From Nitrospirota bacterium (GTDB lineage Bacteria; Nitrospirota; Nitrospiria; 2-01-FULL-66-17): a stretch of DNA of 64,000 nucleotides. The stretch is taken from assembly GCA_040757335.1 (NCBI GenBank), contig JBFLXB010000015.1:1-64000 (forward strand), read 5' to 3'. Each line of letters starts with the position of its first letter. The first letter of the stretch is position 1. Positions 25,830 to 36,434 of this stretch are shown one piece after another. The notes beneath the pieces were generated by a model. The model was given only the letters and a program-made list of their open reading frames with translations, was not told the origin of the DNA and did no database searches. The translations under genes and the position numbers were made by a program.

Positions 25830-26561
25830 CTAGGGCGTTCGTCCCGGTGTGTCTGCGATTTCGTTCACGATTCGCTCCACCGCTTCAACCGGGTCTTGGG
25901 CGTCGCGGATGGGGCGCCCCACGACCAGGAAGTCCGCTCCCGCGGCGATGGCCTGAGCCGGGGTGTTGGCGCGGCGCTGGTCGTCTCCCGGGACTGCGGC
26001 CCAAGCGGGGCGAATGCCGGGTGTGACGACCACGAACTCGGGCCCGAACTGGGTCTTGACCACGTGCGCCTCGTTTGCCGAACACACGACGCCGGTGCAT
26101 CCGGCATCGCGAGCAAGCGCGGCGCGGCGGAGCACAAGGGCTTCCACGGTGAGGTGCGGGTCATACCAGCCGGCGGCTCGTACGGCCGACGCGTCGGTGC
26201 TCGTCAACACCGTGACCCCCAGGAGCTGAGTCGCGGCGAGGCCGGGCGATGCGGCGGTCAACCGCTCGCTGGTTTCACAGTGAACCGTTAGAAAGCGGAC
26301 GCCGTAGCGCTTGGCGGCGAGCCCGGCGGCGCGCATCGTGGCCGGGATGTCGTGAAATTTCAAATCGAGGAAGATGCCCGCCGTGGTGTGCTGGCGGATG
26401 GCTTCAAGAATCGCGGGACCCGCGCTCACAAACAGCTCCAACCCCACCTTGAACAGGCCGACGCGGGAGCCGATCCGCTTCACCAGATCCAACGCTTGCG
26501 GTTCCGACGCGAAGTCGAGCGCGACGATCAACCTTCCACGAGCTGCAGCGTGAAGATCCAC
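25830..26561 (-). CDS. pyrF: Orotidine-5'-phosphate decarboxylase
   Basis: De novo pyrimidine synthesis: OMP to UMP. The TIM-barrel of about 243 residues has the substrate and catalytic strand IVALDF, the catalytic tetrad region FLDLKFHDIPATM (D-x-K-x-x-D) and late phosphate-gripper VVTPGIRP...FLVVGRPI. The frame is open to 26732, but homology begins just before RLIVALD. The GTG at 26561 gives a normal length, though no strong ribosome site is visible. Stands alone. Confidence 0.95.
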   Translation of the reverse strand: MDLHAAARGRLIVALDFASEPQALDLVKRIGSRVGLFKVGLELFVSAGPAILEAIRQHTTAGIFLDLKFHDIPATMRAAGLAAKRYGVRFLTVHCETSERLTAASPGLAATQLLGVTVLTSTDASAVRAAGWYDPHLTVEALVLRRAALARDAGCTGVVCSANEAHVVKTQFGPEFVVVTPGIRPAWAAVPGDDQRRANTPAQAIAAGADFLVVGRPIRDAQDPVEAVERIVNEIADTPGRTP

Positions 26562-26730
26562 GGCCGGGACTGTAGCGATCCGCGCGATCTCTGTCAATGA
26601 GCGAAAGCACTGCCTGATCGGACGGCGCTCGATATTTCGATATAATCCGGTGTGAGTTGACGGACCGAAACCCGTTGCTACACTGAACCACTGTCCGGAT
26701 GCGGCACCGTGTCCGCAAGGAAGGTGCGTC

Positions 26731-27114
26731 ATGGGTCAGGCAGACAGTCGTCGAGAGTTTACGCGGGTTCGCCTCGCCGTGGGCGTTGAAGTGGACCAAC
26801 CGGGTCGGCCCAAGATTTCGGGGCGCGGGCGTGACCTGAGCGTGAAGGGCGTCTACGTTGAGTGTTCGAAGCCGCTCCCACCGTCCACGCCGTGCGATGT
26901 CACGATCGTGCTCTCGGGAACCCCCGAGCCCATGCAGGTGCACGTGACCGGTCGCGTCGTGTACGCGGAGCCCGGCGGCATGGGCATCGAGTTCGTCGAG
27001 GTGGACGTGGACAGCTTCATCCACCTTCGGAACCTCGTCCTGTACAACTCCGTGGACACCGAACAGGTGGAGCGGGAGTTCGCACAACACATCGGATGGA
27101 AGCGCAAAGGCTGA
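26731..27114 (+). CDS. PilZ domain protein (probable c-di-GMP receptor)
   Basis: 127 residues, essentially a single PilZ domain. The c-di-GMP-binding signatures are both present: RREFTRVRL (R-x-x-x-R type) near residue 8 and DLSVKGVYVE (D/N-x-S-x-x-G) near 36. ATG with AAGGAAGG 6-7 nt upstream. Divergent from pyrF. A possible output for the diguanylate cyclase at 7385 (inference). Confidence 0.9.
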   Translation: MGQADSRREFTRVRLAVGVEVDQPGRPKISGRGRDLSVKGVYVECSKPLPPSTPCDVTIVLSGTPEPMQVHVTGRVVYAEPGGMGIEFVEVDVDSFIHLRNLVLYNSVDTEQVEREFAQHIGWKRKG

Positions 27115-27276
27115 CCGCGCAACGTTCGAAGCCGAAGGCTCACCCGAAGATCACCCGAGTGCAACGAGCGTTTCCGCCAAAAACAGGGAGGTTTGAGGCG
27201 GAACAGGGGCTAAACTCAGCAGGACAACAGCAACAGATTGCAAAGCCTCGCGCCGGGGAATCCGGCGCTCATTTTG

Positions 27277-27295
27277 CGGCCCGCTTTGCGGGGTG
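27277..27295 (-). other. Short hairpin immediately 3' of tRNA-Val
   Basis: CCCGC-TTT-GCGGG in the segment GCCCGCTTTGCGGGGTGTGG, the same sequence with one change that follows tRNA-Ser(GCT) at 8998-9019. A further palindrome CGCCGG-GGAAT-CCGGCG lies at about 27251-27267. Confidence 0.35.
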
Positions 27296-27370
27296 TGGTG
27301 GGCGATGCTGGTATCGAACCAGCGGCCTCTTGCGTGTGAAGCAAGCGCTCTACCACTGAGCTAATCGCCC
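27296..27370 (-). tRNA. tRNA-Val (anticodon CAC)
   Basis: Minus-strand cloverleaf. Acceptor GGGCGAT/ATCGCCC, D-arm AGCTCAGTGGTAGAGC, anticodon stem-loop CTTGCTTCACACGCAAG giving CAC, T-loop GTTCGATAC, discriminator A and encoded CCA (27296-27298). Reads GUG. Confidence 0.96.
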
Positions 27371-27660
27371 GATCACTGCCGAATCAAGGAGTTGCATTGT
27401 ACTGATCCGCCCCGGCCGAGTCAATTGTGCTCTGTTTGTGCTCGGCCACGGAACGAGTATTTGCCAGATAAATGACGCCAGGCAATCACCGACGTTTCTG
27501 GCAGCCGTTGAACGAAGCCGTAGCGGGGTCTGTTCCTTTCGGCGGATGAAGGAACGAACGGCGTGGAGCTGTGGACGAGCGAGGGAACCGATACCGGAAC
27601 TACGTGTCACCAAAACACCGGGACCGGTACGCGTCTGGTCCTGAACATCAGACCCTAAGG
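27371..27660. other. Gene-free stretch
   Basis: About 290 bp between tRNA-Val and the ABC ATPase gene. Short open frames on both strands look random; no repeat, terminator or promoter is convincing. Confidence 0.4.
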
Positions 27661-28752
27661 CTAAGGTTGCTGCGGGGAGCCTTCCTTGTCCGTGGGCAGC
27701 ACCGAGGGGTCGAACAGTACGGTGTGGGTGGCGCTGATCTTGATCTCCACGCGTCTACCCCGCTCGTAGACCACGTCCGAGGGTTGGCTGGAGTGCAGCG
27801 ACCGTCCCGAAGCGAGACGGACGGTGTAGACGTTTTCCGAGCCCCGAAACTGGCGCGACAACACCACCCCTGATCCGTCGGGGGTGGGCACCAGGGCCAC
27901 GTCGTCCGGCCGGATCATCACCGACACGACCATCCCGTTCGGGAATCCTGACGTATTGGGGAACGGACCCAGTTCGGTCTTGACCTGAAGCCCGTCGACC
28001 GCGCCCGGAACGAAATCGGCCTGGCCCACGAACTCCGCCACGAACGGCGTGGTCGGCAGATGGTACACGACCTCCGGCGCCCCGAGTTGTTCCAGGCGCC
28101 CGCGGTTCAGCACGGCCACGCGGTCGGCCATGGCGAACGCCTCTTCGTGGTCATGCGTGACCAGCACCGTAGTGGCGCCGGACTGCTGCAGAATGGCATC
28201 CACCTCGGCCCGCATGCGCGAGCGCATGTCCGGATCGAGATTGGAGAATGGTTCATCGAGCAAGACCACGATCGGGTTGGGCGCAAGGGCCCTGGCCAGG
28301 GCCACGCGCTGCTGTTGCCCGCCGGAGAGTTGGTGGGGGTAGCGGTGCTCGAGCCCGGTGAGTCCCACCAGGTCCAACACCTCGGCCACGCGGCGGGTCT
28401 GGTCGCGCCGGTCCATCCGGTGGAGGCCAAAGGCCACGTTTTTCGAGACCGTCAGGTGGGGGAAGAGGGCGTAGTCTTGAAACACCATGCCCACTCCGCG
28501 CTGTTCCGGCGGAACCCAGAACCCGGCACCGGCCACGCAGGCTCCGCCGAGTCGGACCGTGCCCTCGGTCGGTGTCTCAAACCCCGCGATGAGGCGCAGC
28601 AGCGTGGTTTTCCCGCAACCGCTCGGTCCCAGCACCGCCAGCGTGTGCCCTCGGGCCACAGTGAGGGACAGGGCGTCGATGGCGGGCGCGTGTTCGGGGT
28701 GATACTGTTTCGTCACACCGGCCAGCTCGATGACGGGGGTCGTGGCGGTCAC
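27661..28752 (-). CDS. ABC transporter ATP-binding protein, FbpC/PotA-like, orphan
   Basis: About 363 residues. Canonical importer ATPase: Walker A GPSGCGKTT, Q-loop VFQDYALFPHLTV, signature LSGGQQQR, Walker B VVLLDEPFSNLD, switch His in VTHDHEEAF, followed by a C-terminal regulatory TOBE-type domain (VMIRPDDVALVP...GSENVYTVRLASG). FbpC (Fe3+) and PotA (polyamine) families share this layout. No permease or binding-protein gene is adjacent, so the substrate cannot be inferred. Starts at GTG 28752 or 28809 are both possible. Confidence 0.88.
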   Translation of the reverse strand: MTATTPVIELAGVTKQYHPEHAPAIDALSLTVARGHTLAVLGPSGCGKTTLLRLIAGFETPTEGTVRLGGACVAGAGFWVPPEQRGVGMVFQDYALFPHLTVSKNVAFGLHRMDRRDQTRRVAEVLDLVGLTGLEHRYPHQLSGGQQQRVALARALAPNPIVVLLDEPFSNLDPDMRSRMRAEVDAILQQSGATTVLVTHDHEEAFAMADRVAVLNRGRLEQLGAPEVVYHLPTTPFVAEFVGQADFVPGAVDGLQVKTELGPFPNTSGFPNGMVVSVMIRPDDVALVPTPDGSGVVLSRQFRGSENVYTVRLASGRSLHSSQPSDVVYERGRRVEIKISATHTVLFDPSVLPTDKEGSPQQP

Positions 28753-28925
28753 GGCGGAGTGGACAGTCTTTCCGGGGCGGTTGTGGACGGGTGGCGCCCG
28801 GAACAGCACCGGCTCGGGGGTCGTTTCATGAGAGGCTCGGAACGGTCAAGTCTGAAAATGAAAACTAATATCATCGTGCCCCATTGTCAAGAGCGGGACT
28901 GCGCCAGCGGGCTTCCTGTCATTGG

Positions 28926-29969
28926 TCAGCGCAGGCTCAGGAGGTACAGGTCGAGGAACAGGTAGACGAACCATCCCGCCAACAAGAGGAACCACCCGCC
29001 GATCAGGATGAAATCCAAGGTAGTGTGAAACGACACCGAGAAGTTCTCGGCGACCATGGTCGAGACGTCTTCGATCGCGTCCAGTTTTTGCTGGATCGAG
29101 GTTTGCCACGCTTCGAGGTGGAACTTCTTGGCCAGCAACGCATATACCCGCGCCGCGTACCAATCGCCGATCAGCTTGATCCGATGTTCCGCCGCTTGGG
29201 ATTCCAGGAGCGTTTCAGCGCGGATTTTGAGGATCTCGCGGAGCACGGCGCGAATCTCCCGGCGGCGAAACCGGGATCCCATGGGCGTGGTCCGGAGCAT
29301 CTGCGCAATGTGGGCGAGTCGGCGATCGAGCGCGTGATCCGACATCCGCAGACGCAGCAATTGGAGGTTCGCGATCTCGATGAGTTCGATGTTGGCCTCG
29401 AAATCCGCCTGAGGGTCGAAGAGGATCGCGCCGTCCCAGTCCACGATGATCAAGTCGTCCTTGCCGTACTTGATGTTGGCCTGCAGCGTGGCTCGGACCT
29501 CCTCTTCGTCGAGGGGGAGACGTTCGTCTTTGATCAGCCCGACCAGCCGCTCACCGTGCAGCGTGAGAAACACCTCCGGGTCTCCCTGGTAGTTCGCGAT
29601 ACAGTACACCCGGTACTCTTCCTCGAACGTGAGGTCACCTCCCAGCCGAACGAGGGCGGCGCGACACGCGTCGATGAGTTCGGTGTGCAGCTCGAACAGC
29701 GGGTCGGTGAGCAGATCATCCACGTCCATGCTGATCTCGGCGACGGCGAATCCCGGGTCGTACGTTTTCACCACCCGGATGGCGCGACGGCTCGCCAAGG
29801 TGATCGGCGTGCTCTCGATCATCTGTTGCCGCGGCATGAGATCGCCGTAGTTCGGCGCGGCCTTGGAGGGTTTGGAGGCCAGCGGGCCGGCTGGTGCGAT
29901 GCGCGCGGCGACGGGGCTGATGACGAATCCGATCAGGCGGGCGGGAATCGCCAACGCGGCGCGTTCCAT
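28926..29969 (-). CDS. RMD1/DUF155-like membrane protein
   Basis: 347 residues from the ATG at 29969. A cytoplasmic alpha/beta domain (about 30-190) is followed by helices with DFEANIELIEIANLQLLRLRMSD, FRRREIRAVLREILKIRAETLLES and RIKLIGDWYAARVYALLAKKFHLEAWQ, then one or two C-terminal membrane helices (FILIGGWFLLLAGWFVYLFLDLYLL). This order resembles the RMD1/Sif2 (DUF155) family known in mitochondria and bacteria. Function unknown. The longer frame to 30035 lacks support. Confidence 0.7.
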   Translation of the reverse strand: MERAALAIPARLIGFVISPVAARIAPAGPLASKPSKAAPNYGDLMPRQQMIESTPITLASRRAIRVVKTYDPGFAVAEISMDVDDLLTDPLFELHTELIDACRAALVRLGGDLTFEEEYRVYCIANYQGDPEVFLTLHGERLVGLIKDERLPLDEEEVRATLQANIKYGKDDLIIVDWDGAILFDPQADFEANIELIEIANLQLLRLRMSDHALDRRLAHIAQMLRTTPMGSRFRRREIRAVLREILKIRAETLLESQAAEHRIKLIGDWYAARVYALLAKKFHLEAWQTSIQQKLDAIEDVSTMVAENFSVSFHTTLDFILIGGWFLLLAGWFVYLFLDLYLLSLR

Positions 29970-30115
29970 GGGCGGATCATACGGACGGGCCGTTCGGGGT
30001 GTCAATTCGGCGGTTTCGGGGCGCCGGAGGCGCATCCTACACCGGTCTTCTGGCCCGCGGATCGTTCGGGATTTCTCCTTGACTTCCGCGTCCAGCCTCC
30101 CCTACACTGGCGCCG

Positions 30116-31126
30116 ATGCAAGCCGACCGTCCGGGGGTCGCACTGGCCACCATGCAGGACGTCTGGGACTTTTATCGGACGGATCTGCAGGGCGTAGAGT
30201 CGCATATCCAGAAGCACGTCGATTCCGGCGTCCCGCTCATCAATCAAGTCGCGCTCTATATCCTGACCAGCGGGGGCAAGCGCATCCGGCCCCTGCTCCT
30301 CATGATTTCGGCCCGCTTGAACGGCTACGACTCGCCGGGGGATCAGACGGTCACGCTGGCGAGCGCGATCGAGTACATTCACGCGGCTACGTTGCTGCAC
30401 GACGACGTGTTGGACGACGCGTCGTTGCGACGCGGGAAGGACCCGGCGCACGCGTTGTGGGGCAACCGCGCGACCATTCTGGTGGGGGACTATCTCTATA
30501 CCAAAGCCGTCTGCCTTGCCGTCCAACTCGGACTGTTGGAGGTGGATTCCATCCTGGCGCACGCGTGCCGCATCATGGCCGAGGGCGAGGCGCTGCAACT
30601 GCTCCACTGCGGCGACCTGGCGCTGACGGACGGGGACTACCTGAAGATTGTGGAGTGCAAGACCGCGGCGTTGATGTCCGCGGCCTGTCGGTTGGGCGGC
30701 GTGATCAGCGGCGCCGGCTGGGACGAGAAGGAGGCGCTCGGGCGATTCGGCCGCTACCTGGGTATCGCGTACCAGGTCGCAGATGACACGCTGGACTACA
30801 TCGCGGACCAGGGGCGGCTGGGAAAAGCGCTGGGCAAGGACCTCTCCGAGGGCAAAATCACGCTGCCGTTGCTCCACCTCCTGCGAACCGCCAGCGGCGA
30901 CGAGCGCCGTCTGGTGGAAACCGTGGTCCGCGAAGGCCAGGCGTCGCCCACACAATTGCGGGAGATCCTCGACCTCATGCAAAGCCACGGGTCCACCGCC
31001 TATGCCCTCGACGTGGCGCGGCAACACATCGCCATGGCGCAACAGAGCCTCGAGGTCTTCGACAACGGTCCCCACCGCCAAGCCCTGGCCGCCGTGGCCG
31101 ACTTCGTCGTCACCCGCGACCACTGA
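30116..31126 (+). CDS. Polyprenyl (octaprenyl-type) diphosphate synthase
   Basis: 336-residue trans-isoprenyl diphosphate synthase elongating FPP/GPP with IPP, supplying quinone side chains. First Asp-rich motif LLHDDVLDDASLRRG (about residues 94-108), second YQVADDTLDYIAD (about 221-233), the upstream SGGKRIRPLLL motif and GKDLSEGKITLPLL are intact. Small residues before the first Asp motif (EYIHAATLL) favour a long-chain product; exact length not determinable. The start could also be Met13. Confidence 0.95.
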   Translation: MQADRPGVALATMQDVWDFYRTDLQGVESHIQKHVDSGVPLINQVALYILTSGGKRIRPLLLMISARLNGYDSPGDQTVTLASAIEYIHAATLLHDDVLDDASLRRGKDPAHALWGNRATILVGDYLYTKAVCLAVQLGLLEVDSILAHACRIMAEGEALQLLHCGDLALTDGDYLKIVECKTAALMSAACRLGGVISGAGWDEKEALGRFGRYLGIAYQVADDTLDYIADQGRLGKALGKDLSEGKITLPLLHLLRTASGDERRLVETVVREGQASPTQLREILDLMQSHGSTAYALDVARQHIAMAQQSLEVFDNGPHRQALAAVADFVVTRDH

Positions 31127-31178
31127 CCCATCCAGGTCGATCAGCGCCGTTCGGCCGACCTGCGTTCGGGGCGCAAAG

Positions 31179-31433
31179 ATGATGGCTCCACGAATCGCCT
31201 CAATCGTCAGGCCCATCGCGATCGCCTTGCTGCTCGCGGTATCGTCCGTGGCATGTACCTCGGCGGAGCGCGCCGCGCAAGAGGCTTACGAACTCGCGCA
31301 GTTCGAACAGAAACAAGGCAATGCCGAACACGCGCGACAGCTTTACCAGGAGGTCATCACCAAATACCCCGACACGTCGTGGGCTAAGAAAGCCCGCGCC
31401 GGCTTGTCGGAACTCCAGCCTGCCCAGCCCTAG
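31179..31433 (+). CDS. Small TPR-like lipoprotein
   Basis: 84 residues. Signal peptide with lipobox SSVAC (Cys26), then one tetratricopeptide-like hairpin (AYELAQFEQKQGNAEHARQLYQEVITKYPDTSWAKKARAGL). It lies 52 nt downstream of the prenyl synthase on the same strand. The ATG at 31179 or the next codon (31182) can start it. Probably a membrane-anchored protein-protein contact; role unknown. Confidence 0.75.
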   Translation: MMAPRIASIVRPIAIALLLAVSSVACTSAERAAQEAYELAQFEQKQGNAEHARQLYQEVITKYPDTSWAKKARAGLSELQPAQP

Positions 31434-31653
31434 CCCGCCGTCGTTCGATACCGATTGCCGCAGGTTCGCAAAGAGGGACCGGAAACCCTCGCTCGTCTGG
31501 GCTAGGATATTCCCGTAGAGAATTTCGCAAAACCTCGTAGGTTTACCAGTTACGTGGGCGATTCTTTTTCAGTAGAGTCCCGTTCATCGGAAGAGAATTC
31601 CGGAACGGCCAGCGAAGGTCGTACACCTTTAACCAACCGAGAGGAGACGCTCG

Positions 31654-32124
31654 ATGAGAATGATCGGTTTCGCTTTGGTCGCCCTGGTGGGAGCACTGGT
31701 GTCGTCCGCTCTCGCCCAAGAGGGAACGACCAACATGGACATCCTGATTCAGAAGGTCAAGGCCGATAAGAAGTTGCTCGTGGCGGCGAACATGGACCTG
31801 ACCGACGCGGAGGGCAAGGCGTTCTGGCCCATCTATGACGCGTATCAAAAGGACCTTCAGGCCGTCAACGAGCGACTGGGCAAAGCGATTGCCGGGTATG
31901 CAGAGGCTTATGCCAAGGGACCGGTTCCGAACGACACGGCGAAAAAGGTCTTCAACGACGCGCTCGCAGCGGAGGAGGCAGAGTTGAAGTTGAAGCAAAC
32001 CTACCTGCCCAAACTTGAAAAGGCCGTGTCGGCGGCAAAGGCCGTTCGGTATCTCCAGATCGAGAACAAGATCCGGGCCGCGATTCGGTACGAACTCGCC
32101 GACCAGATTCCGCTGGTCGATTAA
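31654..32124 (+). CDS. Small periplasmic alpha-helical protein
   Basis: 156 residues. Clear signal peptide (hydrophobic 4-20, ALA-QEG cleavage), then almost entirely helical and charged. A DLTDAEGKAFWPIYDAYQKDL segment is reminiscent of Spy/CpxP-like periplasmic helical proteins, but the LTxxQ motifs are not seen. GAGGAGA lies upstream of the ATG. Unknown function. Confidence 0.78.
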   Translation: MRMIGFALVALVGALVSSALAQEGTTNMDILIQKVKADKKLLVAANMDLTDAEGKAFWPIYDAYQKDLQAVNERLGKAIAGYAEAYAKGPVPNDTAKKVFNDALAAEEAELKLKQTYLPKLEKAVSAAKAVRYLQIENKIRAAIRYELADQIPLVD

Positions 32125-32153
32125 CACGTCGGTAGCGGTCAGCTTCCGACGAG

Positions 32154-32303
32154 CGCCACCTGGGCCTCGCGCCGGAGATCGGCGTCTCATACGAGATCGA
32201 CTACGACGTGCGGGCAGTCCTGGCGCTGCGGTACAATTACGGCCTCGAGGCGTCGGACACCACGCTCCAGTACTGGACCGTGAAACTCGGGATCGGGTGG
32301 TAA
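32154..32303 (+). pseudogene. C-terminal remnant of an outer-membrane beta-barrel gene
   Basis: An open frame of 49 codons with no start reads HLGLAPEIGVSYEIDYDVR then alternating hydrophobic strands and ends TVKLGIGW, with a terminal aromatic like barrel C-termini. Nothing upstream in frame continues it: the preceding 30 bp separate it from the intact small periplasmic gene. Interpreted as the last two strands of a deleted barrel gene. Confidence 0.5.
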
Positions 32304-32359
32304 CGCGCACTCCCGACCGGAGCGAGCAGCATGATGCCGGTCACGGGAACTCTCCGCCG

Positions 32360-32564
32360 TTAGAACCACTCGCCGATGTAGAAGTACCAGCCGTCGGAAT
32401 CTTGCCGCGTGCGTAGTCGACCAAGAGATTGACACGATGCTTCTCCGAGGCCATCCAGCGTAGTCCAAGCCCCCAGCTCGGCAAGGTGTCCTCGGTGGAG
32501 CGCTCCCGTCGTCGGAGCGATCGCCGACTCCCGTCCCGACCGTCGCGAATCGCAGATCGTCCTC
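32360..32564 (-). pseudogene. Frameshifted remnant of a BamA/D15-like barrel gene
   Basis: Minus-strand pieces in three frames add up to a barrel C-terminus: [10 protein letters not shown] (about 32564-32525), then [21 protein letters not shown] (about 32480-32410), then, after a single-base loss in GGCAAGATTCC, DSDGWYFYIGEWF and stop at 32360-32362. The terminal F and the DYARGK...GWYFYIGE pattern resemble D15/BamA-family ends. Convergent with the fragment at 32154. Confidence 0.55.
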
Positions 32565-32664
32565 TAACGCCGCTGCGGCGGTTGTGGTAATGTGGAGTCC
32601 TGTTTCGTACCCTAAAAGACGCAACGCCTGCGGGCGTGTGGCGTCGGCCACACGGAGCGCCGAT

Positions 32665-34308
<1,644 letters not shown>

Positions 34309-34351
34309 ACGCGTTCAACCCTGCACAGGTATTCGGAGAAAGGAGCCGGGG

Positions 34352-35371
34352 ATGCAGCTCGGGATGATCGGGCTCGGCAGGATGGGAGCGAACATGGTGC
34401 GGCGGCTGCTCAAAGGCGGCCATCGCTGCGTGGTCTTCGACCGGTCGCCGCAGACGGTGAAGGATCTGACCCAGGAGGGGGCCGTTGGGTTCAACTCGCT
34501 CGCGGACCTGGTGAAGAGCCTGGAAAAACCGCGGACGGTGTGGTTGATGCTCCCGGCAGCGGTGGTGGACCAAACCATCGCCGACCTGCTCCCGCATCTC
34601 CAGGCGGACGACGTGGTCATCGACGGCGGCAACTCCTATTACATTGACGACATTCGGCGCGCCAAGGAGCTCGCCCCGCGGAGGATCCACTACGTGGACG
34701 TGGGTACCAGCGGGGGGGTGTGGGGACTGGAGCGGGGCTACTGCATGATGATCGGGGGAGAACAAGAGGTGGTCAAGCGCCTCGATCCGATCTTCGCAGC
34801 ACTGGCGCCCGGCGTGGGCGACATCCCGAGGACCCCGGGGCGCGAAACGCTCGGCGGCACCGCCGAGCAGGGCTACCTGTATTGCGGGCCCACCGGCGCG
34901 GGGCACTTTGTCAAAATGGTGCACAACGGCATTGAGTACGGGCTCATGGCCTCATATGCCGAGGGGCTGGGCATCTTGCGCGCCGCCAACGTGGGCACGC
35001 GATCACGCCAGGTCGACGCCGAGACCGCGCCCTTGCGCGACCCCGAGCACTACCAGTACGACTTCAACCTCCCCGACATCGCCGAGGTGTGGCGCCGCGG
35101 CAGCGTGATCGCGTCATGGCTGCTGGATCTCTCGGCGGCCGCGCTGGTCAAAGATCCGAGCTTAGCGGGTTTTGCCGGCCGGGTGTCGGACTCGGGCGAG
35201 GGGCGCTGGACCATCAAGGCCGCTATCGACGAGGCCGTGCCGGCCCACGTCCTGACCGCGGCCCTATACGAGCGCTTCAGCTCGCGGGGCGAGGCGGATT
35301 TTGCGGACCGACTGCTCTCGGCGATGCGGTACCAGTTCGGGGGACACGTCGAGAAACCGAGCGGCAAATAG
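34352..35371 (+). CDS. gnd: 6-phosphogluconate dehydrogenase (decarboxylating), short type
   Basis: 339 residues, the short YqeC/GndA-like form often NAD-preferring, versus about 470 for the long form. Rossmann motif [13 protein letters not shown], then FDRSPQ where the residue after strand 2 is Asp, favouring NAD over NADP (inference). Substrate motif [21 protein letters not shown], catalytic Lys in [16 protein letters not shown]. Located 43 nt after pgi and 63 nt before pgl. Converts 6-phosphogluconate to ribulose-5-P. Confidence 0.96.
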   Translation: MQLGMIGLGRMGANMVRRLLKGGHRCVVFDRSPQTVKDLTQEGAVGFNSLADLVKSLEKPRTVWLMLPAAVVDQTIADLLPHLQADDVVIDGGNSYYIDDIRRAKELAPRRIHYVDVGTSGGVWGLERGYCMMIGGEQEVVKRLDPIFAALAPGVGDIPRTPGRETLGGTAEQGYLYCGPTGAGHFVKMVHNGIEYGLMASYAEGLGILRAANVGTRSRQVDAETAPLRDPEHYQYDFNLPDIAEVWRRGSVIASWLLDLSAAALVKDPSLAGFAGRVSDSGEGRWTIKAAIDEAVPAHVLTAALYERFSSRGEADFADRLLSAMRYQFGGHVEKPSGK

Positions 35372-35434
35372 CGGGCTCGCCCGGCAACGTCCCCCCGACG
35401 GAAGACCACTGCTGACCACCTTGGAGACGCGCTC

Positions 35435-36130
35435 CTGAAGATCACCGTCCTTCCGGGAGCCGAGGCGGTGGCGCACGAGGCGGCCAAACACGTTGCCGCG
35501 GAGGCGCGCGCAGCCGTGGCCGCGCGGGGCCGGTTTGTGATGGCCGTCAGCGGCGGGCGCACCCCGTGGCTGATGCTGCGGGCCTTGGCTGCTGAGGATG
35601 TTCCGTGGCACGCGGTGCATCTCGTGCAGGTGGACGAGCGTGTGGCGCCCGCAGGACACACGGAGCGCAACATGACCCATTTGCGCGACAACCTGCTCTC
35701 GCCAGCCTCGCCGCCCCCGGAGCAAATCTACGCCATGCCGGTGGAATCGCCCGATCTGGAGACTGCGGCAGCGGCGTACGCCTTGATGCTCGAGAAGATC
35801 GCCGGCACGCCGCCGGTGCTCGACCTCGCCCACCTCGGTCTTGGATCCGACGGCCACACCGCCTCGCTGGTACCCGGGGATCCCGTCCTCGAAGTCACTG
35901 ACCGTGATGTCGCGGTGACCGGTGTCTATAAGGGGAGACGGCGCATGACGTTGACGTACCCGATGCTCAATCGTTCCCGGCGCATCCTGTGGCTGGTGAC
36001 GGGTAGCGAGAAGGCCGTGATGCTCGCGCGTTTTCGCGCTGGCGACCCGTCGATCCCGGCTGGAAGAATCAGTCGGGAGCAGGCTCTGGTGCTCGCGGAT
36101 CGGGCGGCGGGACAGCCGGGACCCCAGTGA
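35435..36130 (+). CDS. pgl: 6-phosphogluconolactonase (DevB type), CTG start likely
   Basis: Hydrolyses 6-phosphogluconolactone. The family motifs RFVMAVSGGRTPWLMLRAL, VQVDERVAP and LGLGSDGHTASLVPGD are present. The first ATG/GTG/TTG in frame is a GTG at 35468, but this would delete the opening strand ITVLPGAEAV seen in the frame. A CTG at 35435 is preceded by GGAG with an 8-nt spacer and restores it (231 residues). The GTG also has a GGAG 8 nt upstream, so both are possible. zwf, usually the partner, is absent here. Confidence 0.9.
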   Translation: MKITVLPGAEAVAHEAAKHVAAEARAAVAARGRFVMAVSGGRTPWLMLRALAAEDVPWHAVHLVQVDERVAPAGHTERNMTHLRDNLLSPASPPPEQIYAMPVESPDLETAAAAYALMLEKIAGTPPVLDLAHLGLGSDGHTASLVPGDPVLEVTDRDVAVTGVYKGRRRMTLTYPMLNRSRRILWLVTGSEKAVMLARFRAGDPSIPAGRISREQALVLADRAAGQPGPQ

Positions 36131-36292
36131 AGTACGGGCACAACGGTCGAACCTAGCCGGGGATATCGGCGTCACTTCGTACGAGTCGGATATCTGCTCC
36201 ACGCTTCTCGTACGTCCACTCGATCTCCAAGCCGTACAGGGCCCTTTGCCCGCTTCCAGCGCTGAGAATCTCGCCGGATCAGAATCAGTGAC

Positions 36293-36334
36293 ATCCCCCA
36301 AACGGGGGGATCTGCGAAAACACCCCATCTGGGG
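36293..36334 (+). promoter_or_regulatory. Structured leader before the zinc-ribbon gene
   Basis: Two short perfect hairpins, ATCCCCC-AAAC-GGGGGGAT (36293-36311) and CCCC-ATCT-GGGG (36323-36334), lie about 100 nt upstream of the small Cys-rich gene in a 304-bp region (36131-36434) with no other gene. They may be protein-binding sites or an RNA leader. Not assigned to a known riboswitch. Confidence 0.35.
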
Positions 36335-36434
36335 CATAGGACTTTCTCCCCCGATTGAGACATGCTCAAAATCGCACATCGCTCAATACGTCGACGCGGC
36401 GCACCCGTGGCGCGTCGGAACGCGGGAGGACAAC

